The notes under the pieces are model-generated. The model made no database searches. It had not been told where the DNA came from and saw only the letters and a list, made by a program, of their open reading frames with translations. Positions 1 to 5,814 of a DNA stretch of 5,912 bases are shown piece after piece (positions within the stretch are counted from its first letter, which is position 1; each line of letters starts with the position of its first letter). Location: contig DPKX01000220.1 in assembly GCA_003542295.1 (NCBI GenBank), forward strand, positions 1 to 5,912, written 5' to 3'. The position numbers were made by a program, and so were the translations under genes. The stretch comes from Candidatus Atribacter hydrocarboniphilus. Lineage in GTDB: Bacteria > Atribacterota > Atribacteria > Atribacterales > Atribacteraceae.

Positions 1-68
1 TCTTCCTAAAACTCCTACAATAAGTTTACGCTAACTTTAAAATTGGACTATTTATTCGGCAGGCTTTT

Positions 69-100
69 TTGAAACCTTACCCCTCTCAAAAAAGTATAAA
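69..100 (+). promoter_or_regulatory. possible promoter of the first lipoprotein gene
   Basis: A TTGAAA hexamer at 69-74 and a TATAAA at 95-100 resemble -35 and -10 boxes. The 20-base spacer is longer than the usual 16-18, so the pair is only suggestive. A second candidate -10, TATGAT at 111-116, has only an A-run where a -35 should be and would leave almost no leader before the gene. Bases 1-60 hold no gene that I can see. Confidence 0.25.
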
Positions 101-116
101 TAAAAGACAATATGAT

Positions 117-124
117 AAAGGAGG
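117..124 (+). promoter_or_regulatory. ribosome binding site that decides the start of the first lipoprotein gene
   Basis: AAAGGAGG is a near-perfect Shine-Dalgarno sequence. The open frame reaches back to a TTG at 125, but that codon directly abuts the site and is too close to be used. In-frame TTG codons at 131 (6-base spacing) and 134 (9-base spacing) are well placed. No ATG lies nearby, so a TTG start is required. Confidence 0.7.
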
Positions 125-130
125 TTGTCG

Positions 131-466
131 TTGTTGGGTAAAAGAAGTATTTCGTTTTTCGCTTTAACAAGTATTCTGTTTGTTTCATTTCTTTTTGCTG
201 GATGTGTGCCGGGCAGTTCACCGAATCAATTTTCCACCACCGGAACGGTTACTTATATTGACCTTGAAGGTGGGTTTTATGGAATTATCAGTGATAATCA
301 GGAGAATTATGATCCAATCAATCTTCCCGATGAATTTCAACAAGATGGACTTCAAGTCGCTTTTACAGCTAAATATCGAGATGATTTAGCTGGTTTCCAT
401 ATGTGGGGAAGAATTATCGAGATTTTACAAATCGAAGCGATAAATACCAATAACCAGGGCTCATAA
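131..466 (+). CDS. small lipoprotein with a compact beta-rich domain
   Basis: This is a secreted, probably membrane-anchored protein of about 111 residues. The N-terminus has basic residues (GKR), a hydrophobic stretch and the lipobox LFAGC, so signal peptidase II would cleave before the Cys at about residue 25. Phe at -3 is less usual than Leu. A short Ser/Pro/Asn linker follows. The remaining 75 or so residues alternate hydrophobic and polar positions like beta strands: TGTVTYIDLEGGFYGII, then YDPINLPDEFQQDGLQVAF, then MWGRIIEILQIEAI. This recalls a recurring family of small OB-like secreted proteins with an 'INLP-EF--DGL-V-F' core. I recognise the pattern from memory but cannot name the family or a function. 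Possible starts are TTG 131 or TTG 134; 131 is used here for its 6-base spacing. The gene stands alone, and its stop codon lies in the loop of a hairpin. Coding status is well supported; function is unknown. Confidence 0.85.
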   Translation: MLGKRSISFFALTSILFVSFLFAGCVPGSSPNQFSTTGTVTYIDLEGGFYGIISDNQENYDPINLPDEFQQDGLQVAFTAKYRDDLAGFHMWGRIIEILQIEAINTNNQGS

Positions 467-483
467 TGTTAGCCCTGGTTATT
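449..483 (+). terminator. perfect 13-bp hairpin overlapping the stop codon
   Basis: The arm at 449-461 pairs without mismatch with 471-483 around a 9-base loop at 462-470. The loop contains the TAA stop of the first lipoprotein gene. The GC core is CCAGGGCT/AGCCCTGG. After the core the sequence is TTATT, itself part of the stem, then GGAAAA, so a proper T-run is missing. It may be a weak terminator or an mRNA 3'-end protecting structure. The last seven codons are constrained by it. Confidence 0.6.
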
Positions 484-778
484 GGAAAAAATGAGAGTAG
501 ATTCTTTTTTATCCTTCTTTAAAAAAGGTTTTTCCTTTGTCCCACTTTCATTTTCATCCTAACCTTTTCCTATCAAGTAAGAAGGAACAACTAATATTTT
601 TAAATTTTTTCCTCGCTTCTGGTAGATAGCGAAAGTTCAAAGGATATCAATTTTGCCACCATGGATGCATTAAAAATGTATGAAGATCTAATCTTTGAAG
701 TTATTTAGGGATGTTGATAACGAAAACAATAATTAATCGTATTAATAAAAAGAAGAATGATTTTTTAGGAGGAGAAAA
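467..778. other. 312-base intergenic stretch without a convincing gene
   Basis: Just after the first hairpin, 513-528 forms a small imperfect palindrome (CCTTCTTT/AAAAAAGG) followed by five Ts, a poor terminator-like element. An open frame on the + strand from 604 to the TAG at 706-708 has about 34 codons and reads like the C-terminal end of a helical protein. It lacks a start with a ribosome binding site: the ATG at 661 has none. It could be a decayed gene tail or chance. The remainder is AT-rich, with the leader of the next gene at its right end. Confidence 0.5.
714..745 (+). promoter_or_regulatory. weak promoter candidate for the second lipoprotein gene
   Basis: TTGATA at 714-719 and TATTAA at 740-745 resemble -35 and -10 boxes, but the 20-base spacer is long. 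The position is right for a gene starting at 779, and no better pair is visible in the 312-base gap. Confidence 0.2.
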
Positions 779-1315
779 ATGAAAAGAGTTTTAATAATTC
801 TTGCTATTTTAGGTTTCATCTTTGTTGCCACTGGTTGTGTTCCCACTGTTCCTGACTATGAACGAGTAGAAATTGAAGCCCTCATTGAAAGATATGGGAA
901 TGCCCTTTTAATTCAAGATCATGACCTAGCTAAATCCTGCCTGGTTCCTGGTGGTCCAAGTGATCAAAATTTTGAACTCAAATACCAAATTATCATAGAC
1001 ATTCTCACCACCCAACCGGAATATACCGATCAAACATGCAGTACACCCATATTTGGGGTAAATACCGGACAGATTAAGGTTGACGGCGATTGGGCTAATA
1101 TAACTTTAGAGAGTCGTCAGGTTTGTGGATTCTGCGAAAATACCTATTGGATACCCTATCCGATACCGCTTGCTGATTATGCTGTTTCAGCACTATCTCA
1201 GGGAGGGTCTGGTATATCTCCTTTTAACCAATGGGTTTGTTTTGAAAACACCTTTCTGGTCGATAACAACCCGCTTCTTTTGAAAAAAGTTAACGGCCAG
1301 TGGATGATTTATTAA
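779..1315 (+). CDS. lipoprotein with an NTF2/SnoaL-like domain
   Basis: A 178-residue exported lipoprotein of unknown role. The ATG at 779 follows AGGAGG (767-772) by 6 bases. The signal peptide is MKR plus a hydrophobic core and the lipobox VATGC, with lipidation expected at Cys20. The mature part opens with an amphipathic helix (about 27-55, IEALIERYGNALLIQDHDLA) and ends with hydrophobic strands closing in KKVNGQWMIY. This arrangement is typical of small NTF2/SnoaL-like cone folds, where the final 'G-W-I' strand is a hallmark. The fold call is inference. Besides Cys20 there are Cys54, 87, 116, 119 and 154. Cys116 and Cys119 form a CGFC motif, which could be a disulfide or a metal site. Residues 139-149 are Gly/Ser-rich, probably a loop. 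Many relatives of this fold bind small ligands or are accessory domains without catalysis, so no substrate can be given. The gene is flanked by non-coding DNA and its own terminator, so it is probably transcribed alone. Confidence 0.88.
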   Translation: MKRVLIILAILGFIFVATGCVPTVPDYERVEIEALIERYGNALLIQDHDLAKSCLVPGGPSDQNFELKYQIIIDILTTQPEYTDQTCSTPIFGVNTGQIKVDGDWANITLESRQVCGFCENTYWIPYPIPLADYAVSALSQGGSGISPFNQWVCFENTFLVDNNPLLLKKVNGQWMIY

Positions 1316-1336
1316 TTTAATAATTGGTATAAAGCG

Positions 1337-1396
1337 GCTGGAGCATCTGCTATTTCCCGATATATCTTCCTGAGGTAGATGCTCCAGCGTTTTTTT
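1337..1396 (+). terminator. intrinsic terminator of the second lipoprotein gene
   Basis: GCTGGAGCATCT at 1337-1348 pairs perfectly with 1377-1388 (12 bp), followed one base later by seven Ts at 1390-1396. The 28-base loop is longer than usual. Reading the other way, the stem is preceded by an A-run and followed only by CGCTTTATACC, so it would be a poorer stop for the convergent operon. Confidence 0.85.
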
Positions 1397-1411
1397 CACA
1401 TGACTTAAACA

Positions 1412-1438
1412 AATCAATAAATACAATAAAGATTGATT
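1412..1438 (-). terminator. weak candidate terminator after the methyltransferase-like gene
   Basis: AATCAAT at 1412-1418 and ATTGATT at 1432-1438 form a 7-bp AT-rich stem with a 13-base loop, just past the TGA of the - strand gene. There is no GC core and no good U-run on that strand. The GC-rich stem at 1337-1388 may be the true stop for both directions. Confidence 0.2.
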
Positions 1439-1447
1439 CTTTTTGTC

Positions 1448-2449
1448 TCACAATACTGCTTGACATAGGGCAAGCAGGTTTTCCGGTGGAGTTGCAACCG
1501 GAATTTCACATCCAGCGCTTAGTATAAAAGGCATACCGGCATCTTCAATACAGCGAAGGCTCGCTTGTCGGACATCCTCAGGTGTACCTTCTAACATGAT
1601 GCTTATTGGATCGACGTTTCCACATATACAAACTTGAGAACCAAAATATTGCCTGGCTTCTTTTAAATTTACCATAAAATCCAAATCAATGATATCCGCT
1701 CCAGTTTGCGCCATGTAAGGCAAAAGTCCTGAAGTATTTCCGCATATATGGAGTTTGACCTTGGCACCTAACTGGTGAATAGAGCTAAAAAGTTCCTGTT
1801 CAAAAGGGAAAACGTATTTTTTATAGAGACTCGGTGAAAGCAACGAAGCAGCTGCATCACCAACCCCAATAATATCCGCTCCAGCTTTAATCTGCTCCTC
1901 AGCAAATTTTTTTTCTGTTTCAAGCACAATTTTTAACAAGGATTCGACTTGTTCTGGTTGATCAATGATATCCATCATTAAATTTTGGACTCCTCGTAAA
2001 TCAGCTGCTTCGGCAAAGGGACCCTCTACCCAACCCAGAATCGGAATATCCTCTGAAACTCTTTGATGAAAAGCTTTTATAGCTAACAACCGATCTTTCA
2101 TCCTTGAAGCTTGATGAGGATCCAAAACCGGAAGAGAATTGATTTCTCTATTCTCTAAAGTTTTTAAGAGGTGTTCTTTCATAACTGGGATACCGTTATC
2201 GGGGTAGCTAAAAACCGCTCCATACCCTTCTGTTTCACGAAAAGGATCAGAAATGGCCATCACCATATCAAAATGAAATTCTTTTTGACAGACAAGGTAG
2301 CTATCAACCAAAACTTGATAATCGAGATAATACTCGCGATAAGTCTTCCCAATGAATCGAGCGGCAAAAGCCATCAATATTGGTGTTACCGGAATTCTAT
2401 CGATTGTTTGTCTATTTAAAAGTGCATAAATTCTTTCTTTTGAGTTCAT
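1448..2449 (-). CDS. uroporphyrinogen decarboxylase superfamily protein, MtaA/CmuA methyltransferase type
   Basis: A 333-residue cytoplasmic TIM-barrel protein, close to the usual 330-350 of this family. Members move methyl groups between a corrinoid protein and an acceptor such as a thiol or a cofactor; true HemE decarboxylates uroporphyrinogen. The methyltransferase type is favoured because the zinc ligands are all present: His234-x-Cys236 in LHICGNTSG and Cys314 in SAGCEIP. The HemE N-terminal signature (R-P-W-MRQAGRY) is absent and is replaced by DRIPVTPILMAFAARF. Other family marks are SKERIYALLN at the start, WVEGPFAEAADLRG (140-153), GADIIGVGDAAAS (190-202), CGNVDP (276-281) and the closing ATPPENLLAL. 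The ATG follows GGGGAGA (2462-2456) by 6 bases. The gene lies 156 bases after two sugar-transporter permease genes on the same strand and probably shares their transcript. The actual methyl donor and acceptor cannot be read from the sequence, and no corrinoid-binding protein is next to it here. Confidence 0.88.
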   Translation of the reverse strand: MNSKERIYALLNRQTIDRIPVTPILMAFAARFIGKTYREYYLDYQVLVDSYLVCQKEFHFDMVMAISDPFRETEGYGAVFSYPDNGIPVMKEHLLKTLENREINSLPVLDPHQASRMKDRLLAIKAFHQRVSEDIPILGWVEGPFAEAADLRGVQNLMMDIIDQPEQVESLLKIVLETEKKFAEEQIKAGADIIGVGDAAASLLSPSLYKKYVFPFEQELFSSIHQLGAKVKLHICGNTSGLLPYMAQTGADIIDLDFMVNLKEARQYFGSQVCICGNVDPISIMLEGTPEDVRQASLRCIEDAGMPFILSAGCEIPVATPPENLLALCQAVL

Positions 2450-2605
2450 TCAATATCTCCCCAAATCCCAATATTTATATACCTTTATTCCAATTTTTTA
2501 AATTAGTCCTTTCACCACCTTGAACAATTAAAATCGTTATAAATATGAAAAGGAAATCAAGTATGGCGTTTATAATTTTTAAACAAATTGAAGCCTTCTT
2601 AAAAG
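2450..2605. other. 156-base gap between permease and methyltransferase-like genes
   Basis: Reading on the - strand, a weak hairpin (GCTTTTAAGAAGGC) overlaps the end of the permease gene, without a clear U-run. TTGTTC followed 16 bases later by TAATTT, and an AT-rich TATATAAATATT nearer the gene, are weak promoter-like elements. Neither gives a convincing promoter, so read-through from the transporter genes is the simpler view, with possible partial uncoupling. A 16-codon + strand frame (2563-2613) here is probably chance. Confidence 0.4.
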
Positions 2606-3454
2606 CTACTTAATCGCACCAAAGGTTAGACCGGAAACAATATATCTTTGAATAAAGAGGGCGACTATGATAACTGGAATAATCGAAACCAATCCAACTG
2701 CACTAACCTGCCCCCAGAGTAACCCTCGGTCAATCATAAATCCAGATATGAGAACCGGAATTGTTCGAGTATTAAAAGCAGTGAGCTTAACAGCAAACAA
2801 AAACTCATTCCAAGATGCAATAAAAGTCAATAAAGCAACCGTCATTATCCCTGGAGTTGTGAGTGGAATAACAACTCGAGTGAACAGCTTGGCATAGCTA
2901 CATCCATCAATCAAGCCAGCCTCGACTATCTCTCTTGGAAGCTCCTTAAAGAATCCATAAACTAACCAAATCACAAATGAGAGATTAAAAAAAGTATAGG
3001 CGAGAATGAGAGCTGGAAAGGTATCAATCATTCGAAGCTTGGCAAATATTAAAAAGAGAGGTATGGCGGTAGCTATTGGAGGCATAATCCGCAGGCTGAT
3101 GATCCATATCAGCAAAGAGGTTTTGGTTTTTGCCTTCCACCGCATGAAGGCAAAAGAAAATGCTGCTATACACCCAATAACCAGCGAAAAAACAACCGAT
3201 ATTATTGATACGATCAAACTGTTTCTGATATACCAAAAAATCGACTTTTGCTCAAATACAACTCGATAATTATCCAAGACTAACCCTGTTGGCGAGAAGT
3301 TGGGGGGCCATGACATTGATTTTGCTTCCGGCCGAAAAGACGTGATGCCCATCCAATAAATAGGTAGGAGGTATAAAATGGTAAAAACGGCAATAACTAA
3401 GATAATTGCAGTATTAACCATTTGTTTTTTTGATTTTTTACGAGGTTTAAACAA
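2606..3454 (-). CDS. CUT1-type ABC sugar transporter permease, MalG-like
   Basis: A 282-residue inner-membrane protein, the usual length for the second permease of carbohydrate ABC importers. About six hydrophobic segments are visible (near 13-36, 75-104, 113-137, 145-169, 199-218 and 245-268). The cytoplasmic EAA loop that docks the ATPase is at 178-198 (EAGLIDG...VVIPL). WNEFLFA (215-221) and the ending QRYIVSGLTFGAIK are characteristic of the MalG/UgpE group. It should pair with the permease encoded just upstream to form the channel. The start is TTG at 3454, because AGGAGG (3467-3462) lies 7 bases before it and no ATG fits; the start lies inside the last codons of the upstream gene, overlapping it by 8 bases, which points to translational coupling. 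The N-terminus is very basic (KPRKKSKK), consistent with a cytoplasmic end. Confidence 0.93.
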   Translation of the reverse strand: MFKPRKKSKKQMVNTAIILVIAVFTILYLLPIYWMGITSFRPEAKSMSWPPNFSPTGLVLDNYRVVFEQKSIFWYIRNSLIVSIISVVFSLVIGCIAAFSFAFMRWKAKTKTSLLIWIISLRIMPPIATAIPLFLIFAKLRMIDTFPALILAYTFFNLSFVIWLVYGFFKELPREIVEAGLIDGCSYAKLFTRVVIPLTTPGIMTVALLTFIASWNEFLFAVKLTAFNTRTIPVLISGFMIDRGLLWGQVSAVGLVSIIPVIIVALFIQRYIVSGLTFGAIK

Positions 3455-4301
3455 TTTCGAACCTCCTATTCAACCATCCTAGGAACCTGGTAATAAGAAT
3501 TCCCATAACGACGGTAAAAATTATTGCAAATGATGTTGCAGATCCAATATTCAAATCGTTGAAAGCAGTGCGGAAAATGAGGAAGCCAATGGTTTCGGTT
3601 CCACCACCAGGACCTCCATAAGTTAAAGTGTAAATGAGGTCTAGTGCTTTGGTCGCATCCATAAAACGCAAGGTCAGGGCAATAACAATAGCATAAGATA
3701 TGGAGGGAAGGGTAATATGAATAAACTTTTGCCATCCAGTTGTTCCATCGATTTCTCCTGCTTCTAAGATTTCAGGTGGTATGCTTTGAAGTGCAGCCAA
3801 AATGATAACATACATAAAGGGCGTCCACTGCCATACATCAGCTAATACAACAAAAAAGAGAGCATACTCATTTCCGGTTGGGGCAAATCCCCGAGTTCCT
3901 AATATCCAGTTGAACAAACCATAATGGGGATTGTAAATCATTCTCCAAATAATACCTACCACGATTGGAGATACAAACATTGGTATAGTAAGAGCAGTTC
4001 GAACGATCGGACGGAAAAAACCAAGCTCTCGATTCATAAGAACGGCTAAAGCTAAACCAATTATCAACTCTAAAAAGACTGCAAGGACAACATATACAAT
4101 GGTATTCTGTAAGGCATTCCAAGCAAAACTGGATTTAAAAAGATCAATATAATTTTTTAAGCCTACAAATTGAGCAGACATCCCGTAGCGCCAAATAAAA
4201 AAACTTCCCCTCAAAGCAAAAAATAACGGATAAATTGCTAAACCTAGGAATATTATTAAAGCGGGTAATATCAAATAGTATTTTAATCTTTTTTCAATCA
4301 T
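3447..4301 (-). CDS. CUT1-type ABC sugar transporter permease, MalF/UgpA-like
   Basis: A 284-residue inner-membrane protein, the first of the two permeases. Hydrophobic segments lie near 8-30, 65-88, 99-121, 145-171, 199-212 and 255-275. The ATPase-docking EAA loop is at 180-199 (EAGEIDG...ITLP), and TLTYGGPGGGTETIGF (225-240) is a hallmark of this permease group. There is no long periplasmic P2-type insert as in enteric MalF, so it belongs with the short UgpA/LacF-like forms. The frame can be extended to a TTG at 4319, but that codon lies in the arm of a hairpin; the ATG at 4301 has AGAGGA (4313-4308) 6 bases before it and the encoded MIEKRLKYYLILP is a typical family start. It is 81 bases after the binding-protein gene and overlaps the next permease gene, so all three are probably co-transcribed. 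The sugar carried is not readable from the permease. Confidence 0.93.
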   Translation of the reverse strand: MIEKRLKYYLILPALIIFLGLAIYPLFFALRGSFFIWRYGMSAQFVGLKNYIDLFKSSFAWNALQNTIVYVVLAVFLELIIGLALAVLMNRELGFFRPIVRTALTIPMFVSPIVVGIIWRMIYNPHYGLFNWILGTRGFAPTGNEYALFFVVLADVWQWTPFMYVIILAALQSIPPEILEAGEIDGTTGWQKFIHITLPSISYAIVIALTLRFMDATKALDLIYTLTYGGPGGGTETIGFLIFRTAFNDLNIGSATSFAIIFTVVMGILITRFLGWLNRRFEIV

Positions 4302-4317
4302 AAGCAGTCCTCTAATC

Positions 4318-4359
4318 AATAACTACGGGGAGAATAAAAACTCTCTCCCCGTAGTTATT
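4318..4359 (-). terminator. perfect 16-bp hairpin between binding-protein and permease genes
   Basis: Bases 4318-4333 pair perfectly with 4344-4359 around a 10-base loop. The core is CGGGGAGA/TCTCCCCG. Seven more Ts at 4360-4366 follow the stem on the + strand, so by the textbook pattern it is a terminator for + strand transcription. On the - strand, the coding direction, the core is preceded by an A-run and followed by TAGTTATTGATT, a weak U-rich tail partly inside the stem. It ends about 5 bases before the permease ribosome binding site. It is most likely a partial terminator or 3'-end stabiliser for the binding-protein message, as known for malE-malF intergenic structures. Confidence 0.7.
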
Positions 4360-4382
4360 TTTTTTTAATTGGATAATTGGAT

Positions 4383-5696
4383 TTATTTCTGAGGATAACC
4401 AGCTCTTTCAAGAATACCTTTCAGTTCTTCAATCAGTTTATCGACACCTTCTTCAGCCGATAACTTGCCGGTCATTATCTGGTTAGTAATTACTGCAAAA
4501 TTTCCACCATAGAATTCTGACATAGTAGCAATCTTTCCATAAGAAACCGCTTTTGATATAGCTTCCGACTGTCCTTCGAGCCAATCACCGTAGGTTTCTT
4601 TCAATGACTCATCGGTATAAGTAGCTTTTACGCTTGGACCTTTACCAAATTCTTTAAAGAAATAGAGGTCATTTTCGGCGTTGGTCATGAATTTAATATA
4701 TTCCCAAGCAGCGTCCTGGATTTTAGAATCTGCACAAATGAATATTCCCCATCCACCTGACATTGGATAACCGATGGCAATATCAGCTGTACCGGTTTTT
4801 GCTCTTAAATCTGCATTAGCCGGATCAAGAAGCATACCATAAAGGGTAAGCGGCCATACCTCGGTCATTGCTGCTTTTCCATCGAGATAAAATTGATAGG
4901 CTTCGGGGAGATTGTAACTTTCCACTCCAGGAGGCATATCGTTTAAACGATCTTGCCAGTATTGGAAGGCTTCGACCATTTTTGGTTTATCGATACAGAT
5001 TTGGAAATTTTCATCCCAAAAACCATTTTCAGTTTTTACACTATTCCAATCAAACATTTGGAAATAAGTTTCAAAGGGATAGGATATGCCCTGTTCTGTT
5101 GCATACATGTAAACGGCTCCCCAGATTCCTTTTTCTTTGTATTCTGGGTTATTATTAATTGATTGAACGATGTTTAGCCATTCATCTCGATTCGTCGGTA
5201 CTTTAAATCCTTCTTTCTCAAAAATGTCTTTCCGGTAGAACATTAAACGGCCTTCCATGTTGAAAGGAAGAGCATACTGTTTCCCTTTCCACTCAGAATT
5301 TATTTGGTATGCTTTTTCTACATAAATTGATGGATCGAATTCTGGATCATTCTTTATATAATCATCCAGTGGAATTACATAACCACCATCTGCCCAGGCT
5401 CCTGTCCACTGATGAGCACCAACAATGACGTCATATTGACCGGTATGGGCCACAAATGCCGACATGGCTTTATCAAATTGAGTTCCATAAGGGGCTTCGT
5501 CCATTAAAATGTCAATCCCGAATTTCTCCTTCACTACTGGGATTGACCATTTTACTGCCTTTAGCATGGGATCGTGGGAGTTGGCAAAGACTTTTAATGT
5601 TACACCATCAAATCGCTTTTCTGCTGCAAAAGCCGGTACAATAGCAATTAACAAAACACTAACGACGATTAAACTTAGAACTATGATTCTTTTCAT
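4383..5696 (-). CDS. periplasmic sugar-type solute-binding protein of an ABC importer
   Basis: A 437-residue family 1 extracellular solute-binding protein, typical in length. The N-terminus is a Sec signal peptide: MKR, a hydrophobic core at about 4-20, then VPAFA with cleavage expected after Ala24. There is no lipobox, so the protein should be free in a periplasm. Family marks include YDVIVGAHQWTGAWAD (88-103), ALPFNMEGRLMFYRKDIFE (142-160), a 'VPTNRDEWL' segment (166-174), DGKAAMTEVWPLTLYG (272-287), SGGWGIFI (313-320) and WEYIKFMTNAEND (331-343). Many Trp and Tyr residues (Trp97, Trp101, Trp217, Trp281, Trp316) are available for stacking on sugar rings, which is usual for carbohydrate binders. 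The ligand itself cannot be deduced. The ATG at 5696 follows AAGGAGG (5712-5706) by 9 bases. It is the first gene of the operon, followed by both permeases; no ATPase gene is present here, so a shared ATPase encoded elsewhere is likely. Confidence 0.94.
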   Translation of the reverse strand: MKRIIVLSLIVVSVLLIAIVPAFAAEKRFDGVTLKVFANSHDPMLKAVKWSIPVVKEKFGIDILMDEAPYGTQFDKAMSAFVAHTGQYDVIVGAHQWTGAWADGGYVIPLDDYIKNDPEFDPSIYVEKAYQINSEWKGKQYALPFNMEGRLMFYRKDIFEKEGFKVPTNRDEWLNIVQSINNNPEYKEKGIWGAVYMYATEQGISYPFETYFQMFDWNSVKTENGFWDENFQICIDKPKMVEAFQYWQDRLNDMPPGVESYNLPEAYQFYLDGKAAMTEVWPLTLYGMLLDPANADLRAKTGTADIAIGYPMSGGWGIFICADSKIQDAAWEYIKFMTNAENDLYFFKEFGKGPSVKATYTDESLKETYGDWLEGQSEAISKAVSYGKIATMSEFYGGNFAVITNQIMTGKLSAEEGVDKLIEELKGILERAGYPQK

Positions 5697-5814
5697 TCCT
5701 GCTTTCCTCCTTAAAAAATCCTCTTATCATTCTTCACCCTCATTAGACGAATTTAAGGGTTTTAATCATTGTAGAGTACTTTCCAGCATACCTCCTTTCA
5801 ATAGTATGGAATTC
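5697..5814 (-). promoter_or_regulatory. leader of the transporter operon with a spare ribosome binding site
   Basis: Between the promoter and the binding-protein ATG lie about 110 transcribed bases. AAAGGAGG at 5798-5791 is as good a ribosome binding site as the real one but leads only to very short frames: ATG 5789 (7 codons, spacing too short) or the in-frame CTG 5786, ending in a TGA that overlaps ATG 5769 (8 codons, MIKTLKFV). A third frame, ATG 5730, has GAGGG upstream and runs 23 codons out of frame into the signal peptide region. CCTTAAA at 5758-5752 can pair with TTTAAGG at 5715-5709, which includes part of the true ribosome binding site, while ACCCT (5760-5756) can instead pair with AGGGT (5740-5736). 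Confidence 0.35.

Noticed and set aside
180..389. 69-codon + strand frame within the first lipoprotein gene
   Set aside because: It is in another frame of a gene with a clear signal peptide and good ribosome binding site.
1193..1426. 77-codon - strand frame over the end of the second lipoprotein gene
   Set aside because: It spans the intrinsic terminator and lies opposite a well-supported gene, with no domain.
2563..2613. 16-codon + strand frame (MAFIIFKQ...) with a weak ribosome-site-like AAGGAAA
   Set aside because: It is very short and overlaps the permease stop on the other strand, and no promoter is visible.
3466..4122. - strand alternate-frame proteins within the MalF-like permease gene
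   Set aside because: They are frame-shifted readings of the permease, rich in Cys, Trp and Tyr in a way typical of shadow frames.
4302..4319. Six-codon N-terminal extension of the MalF-like permease from a TTG
   Set aside because: The TTG lies in the arm of the strong hairpin and has no ribosome binding site, whereas ATG 4301 has one at good spacing.
4868..5162. Two + strand frames of 96 and 69 codons inside the binding-protein gene
   Set aside because: They are antisense to conserved family motifs of the binding protein, and their translations are low-complexity and unlike any family.
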